From Sipunculus nudus (lineage: Eukaryota > Annelida > Sipuncula > Golfingiida > Sipunculidae): a DNA stretch of 64,000 nucleotides. The translations under genes and the position numbers were made by a program. Location of the stretch: positions 3,747,318 through 3,811,317 of the forward strand of contig CM049314.1 in NCBI GenBank assembly GCA_026874595.1, read 5' to 3'. The notes beneath the pieces were generated by a model that saw only the letters and a list, made by a program, of their open reading frames with translations, ran no database searches and had not been told where the DNA came from. Shown piece by piece: positions 63,215-64,000 of the stretch. Numbering within the stretch: the stretch's first letter is position 1; each line of letters begins with the position of its first letter.

Positions 63215-64000
63215 GATGCTGTTCACCGGTGATTTTAGTTTTTGTTATTAGATAGCATTACATATGTACTTAGAAAGGTAGTGATTTACTTCATAACCTG
63301 GTTAGCTTCGTAAAGCTTGCACAGAACGGAATTTTTAAAAGTTAGCACACCTAACAAGAAAACTAACTACTGTTAAAAAAGCAGTTTCATGGAGAGGATC
63401 ACGATTCAGAGATTCTCAGAGCCACGATAACACTTTAGTTATCATGTTAGAAATCAAACTTGACTTTACATATAATATCCAATATCTTTAGCTTAGTATT
63501 CAGGAGGTGTTTGCTTATCTGCATTTGGAAAACTAGAAACTTACGCACGCGGCATCAGCTTGTCAGGCTCCTGTAAAGAAATGTGGCAGTACTGTGGGAA
63601 AGAGGATACTGTTTCATGGACAAATATGTCATTTGTTAATGGATGTAGAATATTTATAGATACATGGCAGACATCCAAAGATATGTAGAAGACTAAGTGT
63701 AAGGAATGGTCCTAGGATAAAGAAAATTGCCCCATAATAATAGAACGAAGGGTAAAGAGGATGGTCTGTTGACTGACGCACATCAACAAGCATACACCTC
63801 AGTGACGCAGTAGATGCCTTACAACGGTTTTTCACTGTAATGTTTCTAAACCTCCTTCGTTTTAACCGCTGCTGTGTATAGCAGGATTCTCCTTGTTTCA
63901 CCGCCATGGCTGGCACAGAGCTTCAATCCATCGTATACACAGTAAAATGTAACATAAAGGAAAGATATGATTCCACCCTGTTGTAATTTCGGGTGCACTT
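63215..64000. other. 3' flank, no gene recognised
   Basis: A 95-residue minus-strand frame at 63916-63629, with a hydrophobic stretch (FYYYGAIFFILGPFLTLSLL), has an ATG but no recognised family, no paired exons and no supporting context. It is left as an unsupported frame. Confidence 0.35.

Overview
This is eukaryotic nuclear DNA, very probably from a bivalve mollusc and possibly a scallop; the species call is an inference. The reasons are small exons with GT/AG introns, about 25 long (AT)n tracts, many poly-G/poly-C runs, and dispersed repeats of types I associate with bivalve genomes (the 'GCCCCCGCC...GGGGCATATAG' and 'TTTTTAGCTCAGCTGAC' families and GGATCC-ended elements). The window is mostly intergenic or repetitive. 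No CRISPR array, rRNA gene or convincing tRNA was found. Most open reading frames are chance frames or translated microsatellites.

Three genes can be modelled across introns with matching phases. (1) A 562-residue seven-transmembrane receptor on the plus strand, four coding exons between 31933 and 35790: signal peptide, about 230-residue Cys-containing ectodomain, rhodopsin-like 7TM. (2) A 628-residue LRR-Ig single-pass membrane protein on the minus strand (48402 to 44406), with a 5-nt coding first exon. (3) Its diverged paralogue on the plus strand (60514 to 63143). The two LRR-Ig genes are inverted relative to each other, share both intron positions and phases, and carry different cytoplasmic tails that each contain a YxxL motif. 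A fragment of an NLR-type leucine-rich repeat exon lies at 14455-14829.

Layout: 1-6.5 kb, no clear gene, with an old local duplication (1.7-2.1 vs 2.36-2.86 kb). 7.03-9.71 kb, a 40-bp minisatellite of about 67 copies. 9.7-14.4 kb, quiet. 14.45-15.45 kb, LRR fragment followed by a 73-bp tandem array. 16.0-27.1 kb, an interval bounded by inverted TTGGTT-rich repeats, containing a decayed multi-exon gene and several nested repeat families, including a 180-bp tandem array. 27-31.9 kb, quiet. 31.9-36.0 kb, the receptor gene. 36.4-37.5 kb, a dispersed element with an inverted, shorter copy at 50.3-50.85 kb. 39.0-39.5 kb, a TTAA-flanked MITE with an inverted copy at 58.15-58.66 kb. 44.4-48.4 kb, LRR-Ig gene 1. 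55.7-58.8 kb, a tandem segmental duplication, one copy of which carries the MITE and the other the intact empty TTAA site. 60.4-63.2 kb, LRR-Ig gene 2.

The receptor and the LRR-Ig proteins are all predicted cell-surface proteins, but nothing in the sequence shows that they act together. The most unusual structures are the 16-27 kb inverted-repeat-bounded decaying gene unit, the filled/empty site pair for the MITE, and the minisatellite that is stop-free in three frames.
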